Positions 20,772 to 31,907 of a stretch of 64,000 nucleotides of DNA are shown here, in pieces. Below the pieces are notes generated by a model. That model saw nothing but the letters and a program-made list of their open reading frames with translations, did not search any database and was not told the origin of the DNA. The stretch spans positions 4,421,912 through 4,485,911 of the forward strand of contig NC_092629.1 of NCBI RefSeq assembly GCF_039555335.1, given 5' to 3'. Origin of the DNA: Amphiura filiformis. Lineage: Eukaryota > Echinodermata > Ophiuroidea > Amphilepidida > Amphiuridae. Numbering within the stretch: the first letter of the stretch is position 1; each line of letters starts with the position of its first letter. The position numbers and the translations under genes are program-made.

Positions 20772-22174
20772 CAGGGTCTTAGCTAGGATGTTTTCACCAA
20801 ATCTGGCTGTCCAAAATGTAAAACTGACAACATAAAACCCAGACCTTTGCATCTTGTGGAGGGTTCAGTCAGTTCAACTAATGCTATGTTGCCTTGATTT
20901 ATAAGTTTGGTCTTGTTCAACTTGTTTTGAGTTCACTGAACTTGAACAAGCATTACTTTTGGAATTAAGGTGGCTGTGTACTCTCAGACATGCATGTAGT
21001 AAAAGTGCAATAACTTTGTAATTATTCACGCAAGACATATAAAAGTATACATTTTTATGAAGGCAAGATATCAATAAATATTAATATAAATACAGATTTG
21101 GGGTAAAAACAACAATTCTGAAGAAAATCACAAAAAAAAGTGAGTTTTTGGCAATATTTGTTAGGTACATCATAACAAAAAAACACTCTTTCCAAAATAT
21201 TTTATTTTGTTTTTAGCTCAATCTTGAGGCTCCATTCTAAAAACTTTTTTTTTATTTTTTGATATTGGCCTTATTTTTTGAGATATTGACCATATAAGGC
21301 ATCAAATTGAACTTTTTAAAATTCACAAACGCTTATTTGCACAAAGTGATGCCTAAAATCGGAAATAGACCAAAATATAAAAAAATGAGAAAACCGTTTC
21401 TTGAGTCGATCATGCTTTTTACAATGATCATATTTGCTTACCTATAGATGCTGTATTTATTGAGTTATCGTGTACCTAAATCGTCATTTTACCGAGAAAA
21501 TGAACATTGAAATAATAGCCGTTGAAGTTTAAAGTGGTCACATTTTGCACTTTCATCGAATCTCACAGGAGAATGCGGCAGTTTTCGTTTTTGTACCTTA
21601 TATTACGTGAACATCGGGTAAATCCACAGCCCCTTGAGAAGTTTGAGCGAAATCCATTCATAACTTGATATTTAAATCGGGGAAAGAACTTGAAAAAACC
21701 CACATTTTATCAGGTAAAACGGAGCCATTTGACCACTAGGTTTTTGTGAAATCAGTGCTTCCGTGGAGTTTCCATAAGATGCGCCGCGCATGCAGATAAG
21801 CGTCGCGTGCGTAGCGTATTTGTGCGTTAACAAATTGCGCGATACACAAGCAACGCGATGCGTTGTTGCGCGTGTATCCTGCTGGTTCAACAAAGATTTT
21901 CTTTCCTTTTCAACTTCAAAAACGAGTGGAATAGTGAAATAAAATCCTTAAAATATTGCAGTTGGAGTTTACAAATCTGGATTTTCATTCCTTGTATTTA
22001 TAAAAAACATACAAAGTACAAACATATCAAAAAAACTCAATTTTGCGAAAGAAACAATGTCTATAGTACACAGCCGCGTTAAGCATCTGTCATCAAAGGA
22101 ATCAATCTTGCCTGTCCGAGGAGCAAACTGCCTGTCCAAAATGACAGGCAGACAGGTGGCTAGCTAAGACCCTG
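20772..22174. mobile_element. hAT-like element (CAGGGTCTTAGCTA ends) carrying a nested TTAA element
   Basis: CAGGGTCTTAGCTAGG and TAGCTAAGACCCTG are inverted ends shared with 53629-53917. Almost all of the interior is the TTAA-type element 20968-22081. I do not see a matching TSD here. Confidence 0.7.
20968..22081 (+). mobile_element. TTAA-type element, copy A
   Basis: Begins at TTAA with 'ggtggctgtgtactctcaga' and ends 'tagtacacagccgcg' at TTAA. The interior is non-coding, with 'gcgccgcgcatgcagataag' and 'gcgatgcgttgttgcgcgtg' GC-rich words. Copies: B at 56238-57662 (reverse, with an extra insert) and C at 3187-4762. TTAA sites suggest piggyBac- or Kolobok-type mobilisation. Confidence 0.8.
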
Positions 22175-22249
22175 ACTGATTATCTCTTTCTATAGTCTTG
22201 GATTAGGATATTCCAATTGAAATCCATACACCCCCTCTGGAAGTCATGA

Positions 22250-24029
22250 GGGTCAGTCCATGTCAAAACAGACTGAGTGTACACCCACCCTCTTGGATTA
22301 TGCTCTCCTTTGGCTCAGGGGTACCTTTCATGGACCCCTAGGTGAGGTCACAAGAAAAAAATTCAAATTCAATTTCGTTTCCGAATGGCGGGCCATCTAA
22401 GTTTGGCGACCTTGACCAAAATTGGGAATTTAAGGTGTCCAAATGACAAAGCGCTCTCTTTGAGAGGCATTTTCTTCTTAATTAAATCAGTTGTGACCCT
22501 CTTTTTGAATGTGGTCACTCACTGGCTGTGTCTGAAATGCCTAATGCCAAAAAGATTGATTTGAATTTCGTTTGGGATTTCAGAGGGGTCAAAATCAGCA
22601 CTTCATACTGTTCAATCAAATTATCTTTGATTTTGAAGGACCCATGATAATGCCACAGTGCACTTATAGGTCCTAATTATGTTCAGAATGGATTAACCAT
22701 GTGCCAATGTCTATGAGCAATTCAAAAAAAAGAGAAATTTCTAGACCCCCTACAGAATTTTAGGCCCCCTAAAGTGGTTCAGCCACAAATGGCGCTTAAA
22801 ATCGGCAAATTTTGACACCTAATAACTTTAGGTGTACACCAGATATGAATTTCTAGTCTTTTGCATCTGAAAGAATGTAGTCTAATGTTACTAGGAACAT
22901 AAGATTTGTTTTGTATTTTTGTGTTTTGATACTTTCAAAAGGTCGTTGACCTATGAACATTTTTTAAGTCATAGCGCCCTCCTGAAAGGTCTGACACATA
23001 ACAAACTATACATTTTGGAATCCTCATGACCATACGAGTAATTTGATATATTACTTGACATAATTGGGAGCATTCTGAAAATTTGACCCCCATAACCTGT
23101 ACTTTGCATGTGCATCGTTGCCAGGAAGTGCATTTTTGACCCCTTAAAAATCCATACAGAGGATTAGAAAGTAGTTTTTTCTTATTACTTGACTCAAGAG
23201 CAACTTGAAATATCAGGATAAATAATACAAATGGCTATAAAGTGATCAAAAATATATAAAATATCATACTAAAATTGGCATTTTGTACCGTATCCTGTAT
23301 GCATGGTATGTTAGGCAAAAATGACTATTTTTGAAAGCGTCAACTTAATACTAAAACACAAAACCTACAAAACAAATCTTATGTTCCTAGTAACATTAAA
23401 CTACATTCTTTCAGATGCAAAAGACTAGAAATTCATATCTGGTGTACACCTAAAGTTATTAGGGGTCAAAATTTGCCGACTTTAAGTGCCATTTGTGGCT
23501 GAACCACTTTAGGGGTGGCCTAAAATTCTGTAGGGTCTAGAAATTTCTCTTTTTTTAATTGCTCATAGACATTGGCATATGGTTAATCCATTCTGAACAT
23601 AATTAGGACCTATAAGTGCACTGTGACATTATCATGGGTCCTTCAAAATCAAGATAATTTGATTGAACAGTACGAGGTGTTGATTTTGACCCCTCTGAAA
23701 TCCCAACGAAATTCCGAAATCTATCTTTTTTGGCATTAGGTATTTCAGACACAGCCAGTGAGTGACCAAATTCAAAAAGAGGATCACAACAGATTCAATT
23801 AAGAAGAAAGTGCCCCTCAAAGAGAGCACTTTGTCATTTGGACCCCTTAAATTCACAATTTTGGTCGAGGTCGCCAAACTTTGATTGCCCGCCATTCATA
23901 AACGAAATGGAATTTGAATTTTTTCTTGTGACCTCACCTAGGGATCCATGAAAGGTACCCCTGAGCCAAAGGAGAGCAAAATCCAAGAGGGTGGGTGTAC
24001 ACTCAATCTGTTTCGACATGGACTGACCC
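22250..24029. mobile_element. 1.78-kb foldback element with ~700-bp arms
   Basis: The arm 22250-22945 (GGGTCAGTCCATGTC.. to ..'gttactaggaacataagatt') is repeated inverted at about 23340-24029, leaving a ~390-bp loop. ATGA lies at both edges (22246-22249, 24030-24033). It splits a copy of the palindromic MITE (22204-22245 / 24034-24163) in two. No intact ORF spans it. Confidence 0.9.
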
Positions 24030-24629
24030 ATGACCTTAATCTCCCACACAGGGAGTGTGAATTTCAAATGGAGTACCCATTCAGGTCAGAAATTGACACT
24101 CCCTGTGTGGTAGATTAAGGTCATGTCTTCAGGGGTGTATGGATTTCAAATGGAATAGCCCAATAGGATCGGAAACAAATGGCACGATACATGACTCGAT
24201 ATAATCTACTAAAAAAATCAAAGGATTAGACTAATTTATTAGAATTTTTCAAACACTAACATTTAAAATTGGATTCATTCAGTAATTTTCAGGCAACAGA
24301 ATTTATGACTTACCAAATATGTGAAGCCTATGTGATGTAATCAAGCAAAATCAGTCGGAACTTTAATTTACAATTAAACAATTTTATTTCCTGTTGTTTT
24401 GGAAACTCTTTAATAGCTCATATCTTTGGAACTGCTTGTTCAATTTCAATGAGGTTTCTGCAAAAAAAGAAACTGAAAATCTGACTGATCTTGCTTGATC
24501 TCATCACATTTGACATTGAAAAACTCTTTGGTCAGCACCATGAGAACAGAAAAGACACAATGTCAATTTGGATTGTCAATTTGGATCTTAATTTCTTTGT
24601 GCAGTAGTTTCTTTTGACTACAAGGGCTT

Positions 24630-24806
24630 TGGGTTATTCCAGTTGAAATACCTACACCACCCATGGAAAACATGATCTTAATTTTTCACACAGGGGATAT
24701 GGATTTCAAATGATGGGAGCCACCCATTCAGGTAACCCCATTTGAAATTCATCCCTGTGTGAGAGATTATCATATCTTCCTTAGGGGGTGTATTATTTCA
24801 GTTAGC
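24630..24806. mobile_element. palindromic MITE, copy 4
   Basis: 'gggttattccagttgaaata' to 'ggtgtattatttcagttagcc', with 'ggtaaccccatttgaaattc' at the centre. Confidence 0.75.
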
Positions 24807-25992
24807 CAAACTTTTCCCTGATCAAAATGTGGATTGGGGTAGAGTGCAACTGCAACTTGTTTCTTTCTAATAATGAGTGATATGAATAAAAAGGGCTGGA
24901 TCTGGATATTTCCAGCTGTACATCTGCTGTGTCATTTTTACACATTTTTTTTTTACTTTGGGAACAGACTATTTCATTTTTTTAGTGATTCACTACTGTA
25001 TAGACCTGTAGGCAATGAACATTATTCATGTGGAAAGATGCATCAATACTTCAATTCAGACCTTCAATACGTAAAATACACCACAGAAATGGATTCAATT
25101 ATTGGAATGATACTTACAGGCATAAGACACTTAAGTTTATTGGAAACAATGATGCAGGAATGGACAGTTATAAATGTTATAATGAATTTACAGTAATGAT
25201 TTTCTTAAGAAAAATGTTGACCAAATTAAGCTTGATTTTGGCCAATTTTGGGTGGGTCGGTCGGTACAGGGGCAAGCAAACATTTTTTTTGCCTACTAGG
25301 CAGGTCCATCCCAGGAAAAAACTACTGCTTTTCCCTACCAAAACCATACTTAGCATGTATGTTCTATACTTTGTATGAAAGAAGTAAAATAAGCCCAGGA
25401 GCAACCTCGATTTTTTCCTTAAAATGTAAATCCAAGATTGTGACCAAAATTCCAAACATCACTAAAATCCCTAAAAACTCATGTTTACAGTCTTAGAATG
25501 TTATGGAACTATTTCATTTTACCTTATATACAGACTGTTAACATGAGTTTTAAGGGATTTCAGATTTTTGGGATTTTTGGCTGCTATCTTGGAAATAAAG
25601 TGAGTTTTCATAGTAGCAGTATCAGTGTCCAACCTAATGGGGATACTCTTTTTTGTAATAGCCAATCCAATACCATTACACAAAAAGTATGGATGATACT
25701 TTCCACCAATACCATACTATGATACCGATGCCAAAATCAATTATTCAGCTTCAACCAAACTGATCATTAATTAACTCACCAATTTTTGAAAATCTTGCCA
25801 AAACTTGGTGATTTTGCACAGAAATTGCTGGAAGATGAATAAAATCTTGGATGAGAGTATCCTATCTGGGCTCACTGGATACGGGGGATTGGGGTTTCTC
25901 TACCGTAAGTCAATTTGTGTCAAAATTCTTTCCCACAATGCAATCTGATACAGTTCAGAGGTTAATCCATCTCCTTTGTTATATGTTATACG
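24807..25992. other. non-genic stretch
   Basis: No gene recognised. Several open frames here (e.g. 24873-25196, 25028-25378) are on overlapping frames of AT-rich sequence with no family likeness. Confidence 0.5.
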
Positions 25993-27073
25993 CAGGGTTC
26001 GCCTTAACTCATTTTTTTTGCATAGCAAAAATTGCTATGCAACATTTGATTTGTATAGCAATTCCCAAATTTTGCATAGCATTTTTTCAAGGCAGTAGTA
26101 CCGCAGTACCAACATGTTTTTTACATCCATTATTAATGCAACGGTGTTACTTGAATGTTGATTGAGTCAATGTATATTATTGATAATGAGAATTTTAAGT
26201 TTTAATGAGTTTTAAACTATTAAAATATGGAATGTGAAATTAACTGCAAAAAAAAAAAAAAAAAAAGAAGAAGAAAACCATAACAATAAACACAAGAGTT
26301 TTTATTAAGTCTGTTTTAATATTAGTGCACAAATAAAATTAAAAACAAAATACCTTGAATAATGTGCTCTTATACTGTATAGTCATACATATATACATGC
26401 CATGACATGCCAACCCAAAATTGTATTTAAAAAAAAAAAAAATCAAAATTTTTACCTTATTTGATTTTATTATGTTATTTTTGTTTGTTTGGGGGAGGAC
26501 TTATTATATTTCTTTTTTTTTTCATTCTTTTCTCCTTCTCTTCTTATTTTTCTTTTCTTTTTTCTTTCTTCTTTTCTTTTCTTTTTTTTTTTTTTTTTTA
26601 ATTAATTTATTTTATTTCAATCAAATTTTATTTCAATCAAATTGTTTAAAATTCACCAGCTGCTGCCTGCTGGTCAATAATTAATTTAATATTTTACAAA
26701 CACTGCCCTCTATGAATATGTCAACAAACATGGTCAAGACCTTTGACATGGTGGAAATACAGATTCACGCCGCGGTTTTTCGATATCAAGGTCGTGTTTG
26801 CTGTTAAAATTTCACTTCAAAAATCAGTATTACTGTGCAATATGTTAATTATTGAAGTGAATTAGGCCATAAATCAACATTTCAGGGGTTCAGTTGCTTC
26901 GAAAATGATGTAAATAATACAATTTGAGGCAGTTTTTGACGGGGCTTTTGAGCCTATGAAATCTAGATATTTCGTTGCATCGCATTTTTATATGATGCAT
27001 TTGTGCAATTGCATCGCAAGTTTTGCAAACTGCGTCGCATTTTGCGATGCGACACAAGGTAAATCGAACCCTG
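25993..27073. mobile_element. hAT-like element, 8-bp TSD GTTATACG
   Basis: Ends CAGGGTTCGCCTTAA and TAAATCGAACCCTG; GTTATACG is exact at 25985-25992 and 27074-27081. 'gcatagca' words near the left mirror 'tgcatcgca' words near the right. A (CTT)n/poly-T pyrimidine tract occupies 26505-26600. No transposase is left. Confidence 0.85.
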
Positions 27074-27208
27074 GTTATACGGTAGTTGTATTGCACAGTG
27101 GGAAGGAATTTTGGCACAAATTAACGTCCGGTAGAGAAACCCTAAATTCACATATTGGTATTGAGATGTTGATACTAATCCCAGCCCTAGCTAGTAAAGC
27201 TAGATGTA

Positions 27209-28433
27209 CAGCATGGTCCAAAAACAACTTTACCCAATTTCAGAGGGTGGTTGCTCAAATTGTAGAAGAGCTATTCATAATATGGTTACATATTCTAAAT
27301 TTATATCTTTCTAAAAGTATGTGATAAAGAAATGAAAGCAAAAGAAGCTAAATTAACAAGATGGTGCTAGTTTTACGTCCAAGGGTCAAAAATCACTTTG
27401 TCCACACGTAATTCAATGGGATGTGTCCGATTGCTACGAGTAAGGCATACATAATGCGGTAGGCATACATGTAATTGGTAAACACGTTTGACTTGTCTTT
27501 GAAAAGTGATGATTGTTTTACATGCATAATCCCCATTTACTTGTCATGCACTTGAACTTCACTCCTGTCATTAACCAACAATTAGCATAAAAATTACACA
27601 ATTACAAAGGTTTCATCAGGTGCAATTATTTGAATTTTAAATAGGCCTTTGTGCATTTTGTGACTGCGTTGCTTATTTCTAAATAGGTTTGCAAGGTGTC
27701 AAGATGAGGCAATTCACAACACAAGAGAGGACTTTTATGGCAGAGGTATACTTAAAAACAGAAAGCTTTTTTGAAGTGAATTTGTTTCCTGAACGTAAGA
27801 GTCCCATCGAAACCTACCATAACTCTATATACCAACAACTTTCACAACCTTGGAAGTGTGATGAATAGATGCATAGCACAAAGTGGACATCCAAGAACTG
27901 GCCGTTCAGCTGCAAATATTACAGCGGTTCAAAGGGAACTTGCAGCTAACCCCAGAGTCAGTTGTCGACGCAACAATTTGCCAAACATACCACAAACGCA
28001 ATAACTTTCTTGTAGACAACATATGTTGCGCATATTTGAAGAGAATTGTTTTTATATCTTTGCAGCATGAAAGCTGCATATCATGACAAAAATATCATAG
28101 CTTCACATTTAAATTGTTTATGTTTGATTTATTTGATTGTGTTTTAAAATTGCTGAACAAATTTGTGCGTATACCGAGTGGTTTTCATTCTCTACTGAAC
28201 TCGCTATTGCAAGTGATGCGACATGACAGCTAGTAGGCCTTCGCATGGACAAAGTTCATTTTGACCCTTTGATTTAAAACTAGCATCACATTTTAAATTT
28301 AATTTACATTTTTGGATAGTATTTTCTTGAAGTAGATGTTCTTTATGAATATGCGACAACAATTTGAAGCAGACTTCTCAATTTTGAGATATGAACCTTT
28401 TTAATTGGGTAAAGTTGTTTTTGGACCACCCTG
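27209..28433 (+). mobile_element. Tc1/mariner-superfamily relic, TA TSD
   Basis: TA|CAGCATGGTCCAAAAACAAC.. and ..GTTGTTTTTGGACCACCCTG|TA; TIRs continue through 'tttaccca'. It contains the decayed transposase N-terminus at 27704-27985. Confidence 0.88.
27704..27985 (+). pseudogene. decayed transposase N-terminal helix-turn-helix
   Basis: MRQFTTQERTFMAEVYLKTE is followed, after a frame change, by SGHPRTGRSAANITAVQREL and AANPRVSCRR. This pattern (FT..ER.F.VE.Y, then GRPRT.R...NI..V...L..NPR.S.RR) is the DUF4817-type HTH domain of Tc1/mariner-like transposases. Indels and stops break it, and the DDE catalytic domain is missing. Confidence 0.75.
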
Positions 28434-28476
28434 TATTGCAATAATAGATGAGGTCACTTATGCTTCCTTGCTTATG

Positions 28477-28725
28477 TTGACTTGTCTAGTCGGACTCCGC
28501 TGATGGCTCTCCACACAACTCTGTTCTGCATGCAGTTCCTAATGTCTTGTCTCTCTAGTCCAGTATCCTCAATTAGTTGCTTAATGTAGTCCTTCCCTGG
28601 TTGCCCTCTTGATCTTTTACCATGCATTATATAGGCTGCCACAGTAAAGCTACATCTTGTTTCACTTCTAGCACAGTGTCCAGCAAATCTCAGCCTTTTT
28701 GTTTTCAGCCTTTCGGAGATGAGGT
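28477..28725 (-). pseudogene. LINE ORF2 C-terminal tail fragment
   Basis: The minus strand reads GKISDLISERLKTKRLRFAG, HCARSE, then GKRSRGQPGKDYIKQLIEDT and RNCMQNRVVWRAI. This is the C-terminal tail common in non-LTR retrotransposons of marine invertebrates (LRFAGH..GRPxxxYxxxLxxDTGL). No upstream RT is seen; it abuts the right end of a mariner relic. Confidence 0.75.
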
Positions 28726-28887
28726 CACTAATTTTGCCTATTTATTTATCTTGAATAAATTTCTATAAATGACCAACGAAACATATGTCTACAAAGCTGA
28801 TTTATTGCATCATGTGTTTATATTTTCACAATATACTGAAAAATAGCAAAATTTCATAAGAAGTCAGTGTAAGGAGGCTCCATTGGT

Positions 28888-29471
28888 AATAGCTGCCCTA
28901 TAAACATCGGACAGTTTCCACATTCTATATTGCACATATCTGGCACATGGCAGCTATTGCATATAGGATGAAAACTGAGTGAAGTGTACATAAAAATACC
29001 CTAGACTGCTGGATTGACGACTGAGAAAACTATGTGGCAACAAAAGTGGCAGACTTTTGTGAACTTTGAACTTGCACTGAAACTGCACAGTTGTGCCTAA
29101 ATTGATGTTTTGACCGAGTTTGTTGCTTTTAGAACTTCAGAGCGTGATCTTGTCACAACGACGAAGTACACACTGTGCGGTAAACGGGCGCCGCTAGTCA
29201 GTCGCGCTATAGCACATTATAACCAAAGTTGCAAGAGAATATTTTCAGAAGTCTGCCAAAATACGAACTGTAAGATAATCAGTCGTCACTACGAAGCATA
29301 ACACAGTACATGCGCTGTGTAGACGGCTGATTGGAATTAGTCTACATAATACCCTACCTGTAATAGCTGCCCTAAAAACATCTGACAGTTTCCACATTCT
29401 ATATTGTACATATCTGGCACCTGACAGCTATTGCATATAGGATGAAAACTGAAGTGTACATATAATACCCT
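28888..29471. repeat. ~115-bp direct repeats flanking an inserted repeat
   Basis: 'acagtttccacattctatat' + 'catatctggcac' + 'cagctattgcatataggatg' + 'gtgtacata.ataccct' occurs at 28888-29002 and 29361-29471, on both sides of the block 29009-29343. Confidence 0.75.
29009..29343 (+). repeat. dispersed 330-bp repeat, copy 1
   Basis: Colinear with 35221-35549: 'ctggattgacgactgagaaa', 'gggcgccgctagtcagtcg', 'gataatcagtcgtcactacg' and 'gtagacggctgattggaatt'. An inverted fragment lies at 63280-63303. Confidence 0.8.
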
Positions 29472-29729
29472 ACCTGCAATATAGGGTCCACAGCAGTTCA
29501 CCCTAAATACTTTTTAAAGTAAATCAAAAATATTTGACAAAATGCATACCTGTAAAAGGTATGGGTAGCCTTATACACATATGAACCAAATTATAACGTC
29601 ATGCACACACATTTGTTCAAGAAACCATTTTAAACTGTGTTAAAAGATGCAATGCATCTGAGTCAACTCTCAAACAATGCAGTAGGCCAGGTCGATTCAT
29701 GTGTTTGTAGAAAGCCTGACTGCTATGGA

Positions 29730-30001
29730 CAGGGCCGGATTTACCATAGGGCCAGATGGGCCTGGGACCAGGGCCCCAAAAATTGCCCTGTGCAGTGTGC
29801 ACCTTCCATTTTAGCTGAAAAAAACACCATGTTTTGGGGCCAAAAAATGTAAACTGGCCTGTTATATAGCAAAATTCAGCTTCAATTTGGCCTAAAATAG
29901 TAAAAATTGAAATTTGTCCCAGTAAAATCTAAAAAACTTGGCCGTTTGAGTGCACATACCTTCCTCACGGTGAGTTTGGGGGCCTCCAAATTTCGGCCCT
30001 G
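29730..30001. mobile_element. hAT-like MITE, 8-bp TSD GCTATGGA
   Basis: CAGGGCCGGATTT and AAATTTCGGCCCTG are inverted; GCTATGGA is exact at 29722-29729 and 30002-30009. Confidence 0.88.
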
Positions 30002-30009
30002 GCTATGGA

Positions 30010-31576
30010 CTCTGGTGCAACTTTTAAAACCGCCTCTCTTCTTACACAATTAACCATTGTGACTGAACGCAATGATGTGTGACACTACAAATTGGTCCAC
30101 ATGTGTAAAACAAATAGAGCTATACATACCTTTTTATATTTTTACATTTTGTAAAATATTTTTCAACTTTTTTAAAAAAGTATTAGGGGGAAACTGAAGT
30201 TGGGGACCCTATCGCTGCCCTAGAACAAACAACAGTTTCCACAAATTCTTGAAGATATTCATCAGGACTGTTCATAATAGATTGTTATTTGCAAATTCAT
30301 ACAACTAGTCCAATAAAATTCCACTTACATGCAGACGTTTCGTAAACTACCAGTTAGGATCGTAGGCAAAGAGAGTAACAAGTCGGAACACCAAGTTGTT
30401 CCACTTCAAAATAATGGCATCTCCCATGTTCTATCAGGCAAGATACATGGCTGGGGTCTACTTTTATTGTCATTATTTAAATACGAATCAGTCTAAAATC
30501 ATGTTTGGATGTACTGGTAATTCATAATCACATCCACTTTTTATGGTTGTTTTATCAAATTCAATGGGGTTTATACAAGTTGCCCCTTGTGTGCAAAGAA
30601 TTGGCAAATCCATTAAAATCTATGTGTTGTGCAGCAAGTGCTTGGACTTGACTTGACCAGGTTTCTTCACACACAGTTGTGACAGAATCGCATTCTGAAG
30701 ATATGTTATCAAAACAGGTCGCACATACGGTAAAAAGTCTCTTGTGTAATATAACTTAATACAGCTCAGACCTCACACGAATATAACTTAAGGGATACGA
30801 AGCAATGCACAGCCCTAATTGTTATTACGAATCGATCATATTTCGAAGTCTTTCACAGTAGCTTCAACAATGAACTAAATGTGAGTCAATTTGTGCATCA
30901 ATATGCAGCTTTATGGATAAACGTGAAAATATCTAGTTTTCTGATAGTTAGAATTTGTAATTTGGTTTGTGCATTCGGCCGGCGAAAATTGTAAACATCT
31001 TTCTGACCCCAGTGTATTGAACCCATAAGTGAAGCTGTGTAATTGATTTGAGCGTGCGCAGTAAGCAGGCAAGGTTAGAGCTAGTGTGATTTGCATAACA
31101 ATATCCACGGGAGACCTTGATTGCACAAGGTATGAATGAATGGGCTTTGAATCTCTTTAGTTATATTTGTCTCAGGCTTAGACACAAGGTTTTGAAACCT
31201 TGTAGCCAATCAGATTGGCAAGATTATTATACCCTAGTTGCACTACGAAAAAGGAATAACTATCAAAACCACTAATCCCTCCAATTATCCCCTGCTGATT
31301 TCCTATTATAGAGCTATCAACATGGTGTGAAAAGTGTGCCAACAGATTCCATAATACCATTATTACATAACAATTTTCTATCTATTGGCTTGTCTACTGT
31401 GGTGTATCATTGGGGTGGACTTGTCCAGCTGGGAGTGAATTTAGCCAAAGTGGGTAATTACCAGTAATTGGGCCTGGATTTATATCCTTTTTCATAGAGC
31501 AAGTACATTTGTTTCAGACTATTGAATACAGTCATCACTTTGGAAGATCATTGAGTGTGCCATAACCATCAAGTAT
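30010..31576. other. intergenic stretch downstream of PRORP
   Basis: No gene, RNA or bounded element recognised. The sequence is unremarkable and AT-rich. Confidence 0.5.
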
Positions 31577-31757
31577 GGGTTAGTCCAGCTGAAATCCGTA
31601 TACCCCATATGGAAGACATGGCCTTAACCTCCCACACAGAGAGTGTGATTTTCAAATGCCTATAGGGGACTCCATTTGAAATCTACACCCCTTGTGTGGG
31701 AGATCAATATATTATAAGCTCACATCTTTCTTATGAATGGATTTCAACTGGGATACA
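31577..31757. mobile_element. palindromic MITE in the presumed PRORP 3' UTR
   Basis: 'gggttagtccagctgaaatc' to 'gatttcaactgggata', with 'ccttaacctcccacacagag'. It starts 22 bases past the PRORP stop codon in transcript direction, so any PRORP mRNA running beyond it would contain a long hairpin. Confidence 0.8.
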
Positions 31758-31778
31758 CCTTGGGCCTTGTAGTCCTAT

Positions 31779-31907
31779 TCAATAAAGTCTTGCAGCACAT
31801 AGCCATCTTTTGGGTAGATCATATGAATACTGAAGTGTGCCGTCATCATATGGTATATGCCAGGCTTGTTCAGTCCTTTGTACTACTGTGTCATATGGGC
31901 GGATTGC
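31779..31907 (-). CDS. PRORP: PRORP coding exon 7 (C-terminus and stop)
   Basis: 42 codons plus TGA, following an acceptor ttgcatttcag. It encodes [18 protein letters not shown] and ends [10 protein letters not shown]564 and C584 are the distal zinc ligands. The stop is 22 bases upstream (in gene order) of a palindromic MITE at 31577-31757. I see no AATAAA or ATTAAA on this strand in about 500 bases past the stop. Confidence 0.9.
   Translation of the reverse strand, partial: AIRPYDTVVQRTEQAWHIPYDDGTLQYSYDLPKRWLCAARLY

Noticed and set aside
26421-26684. 87-codon Phe/Leu-rich plus-strand frame
   Set aside because: It is a translation of a poly-pyrimidine tract inside a hAT-like element.
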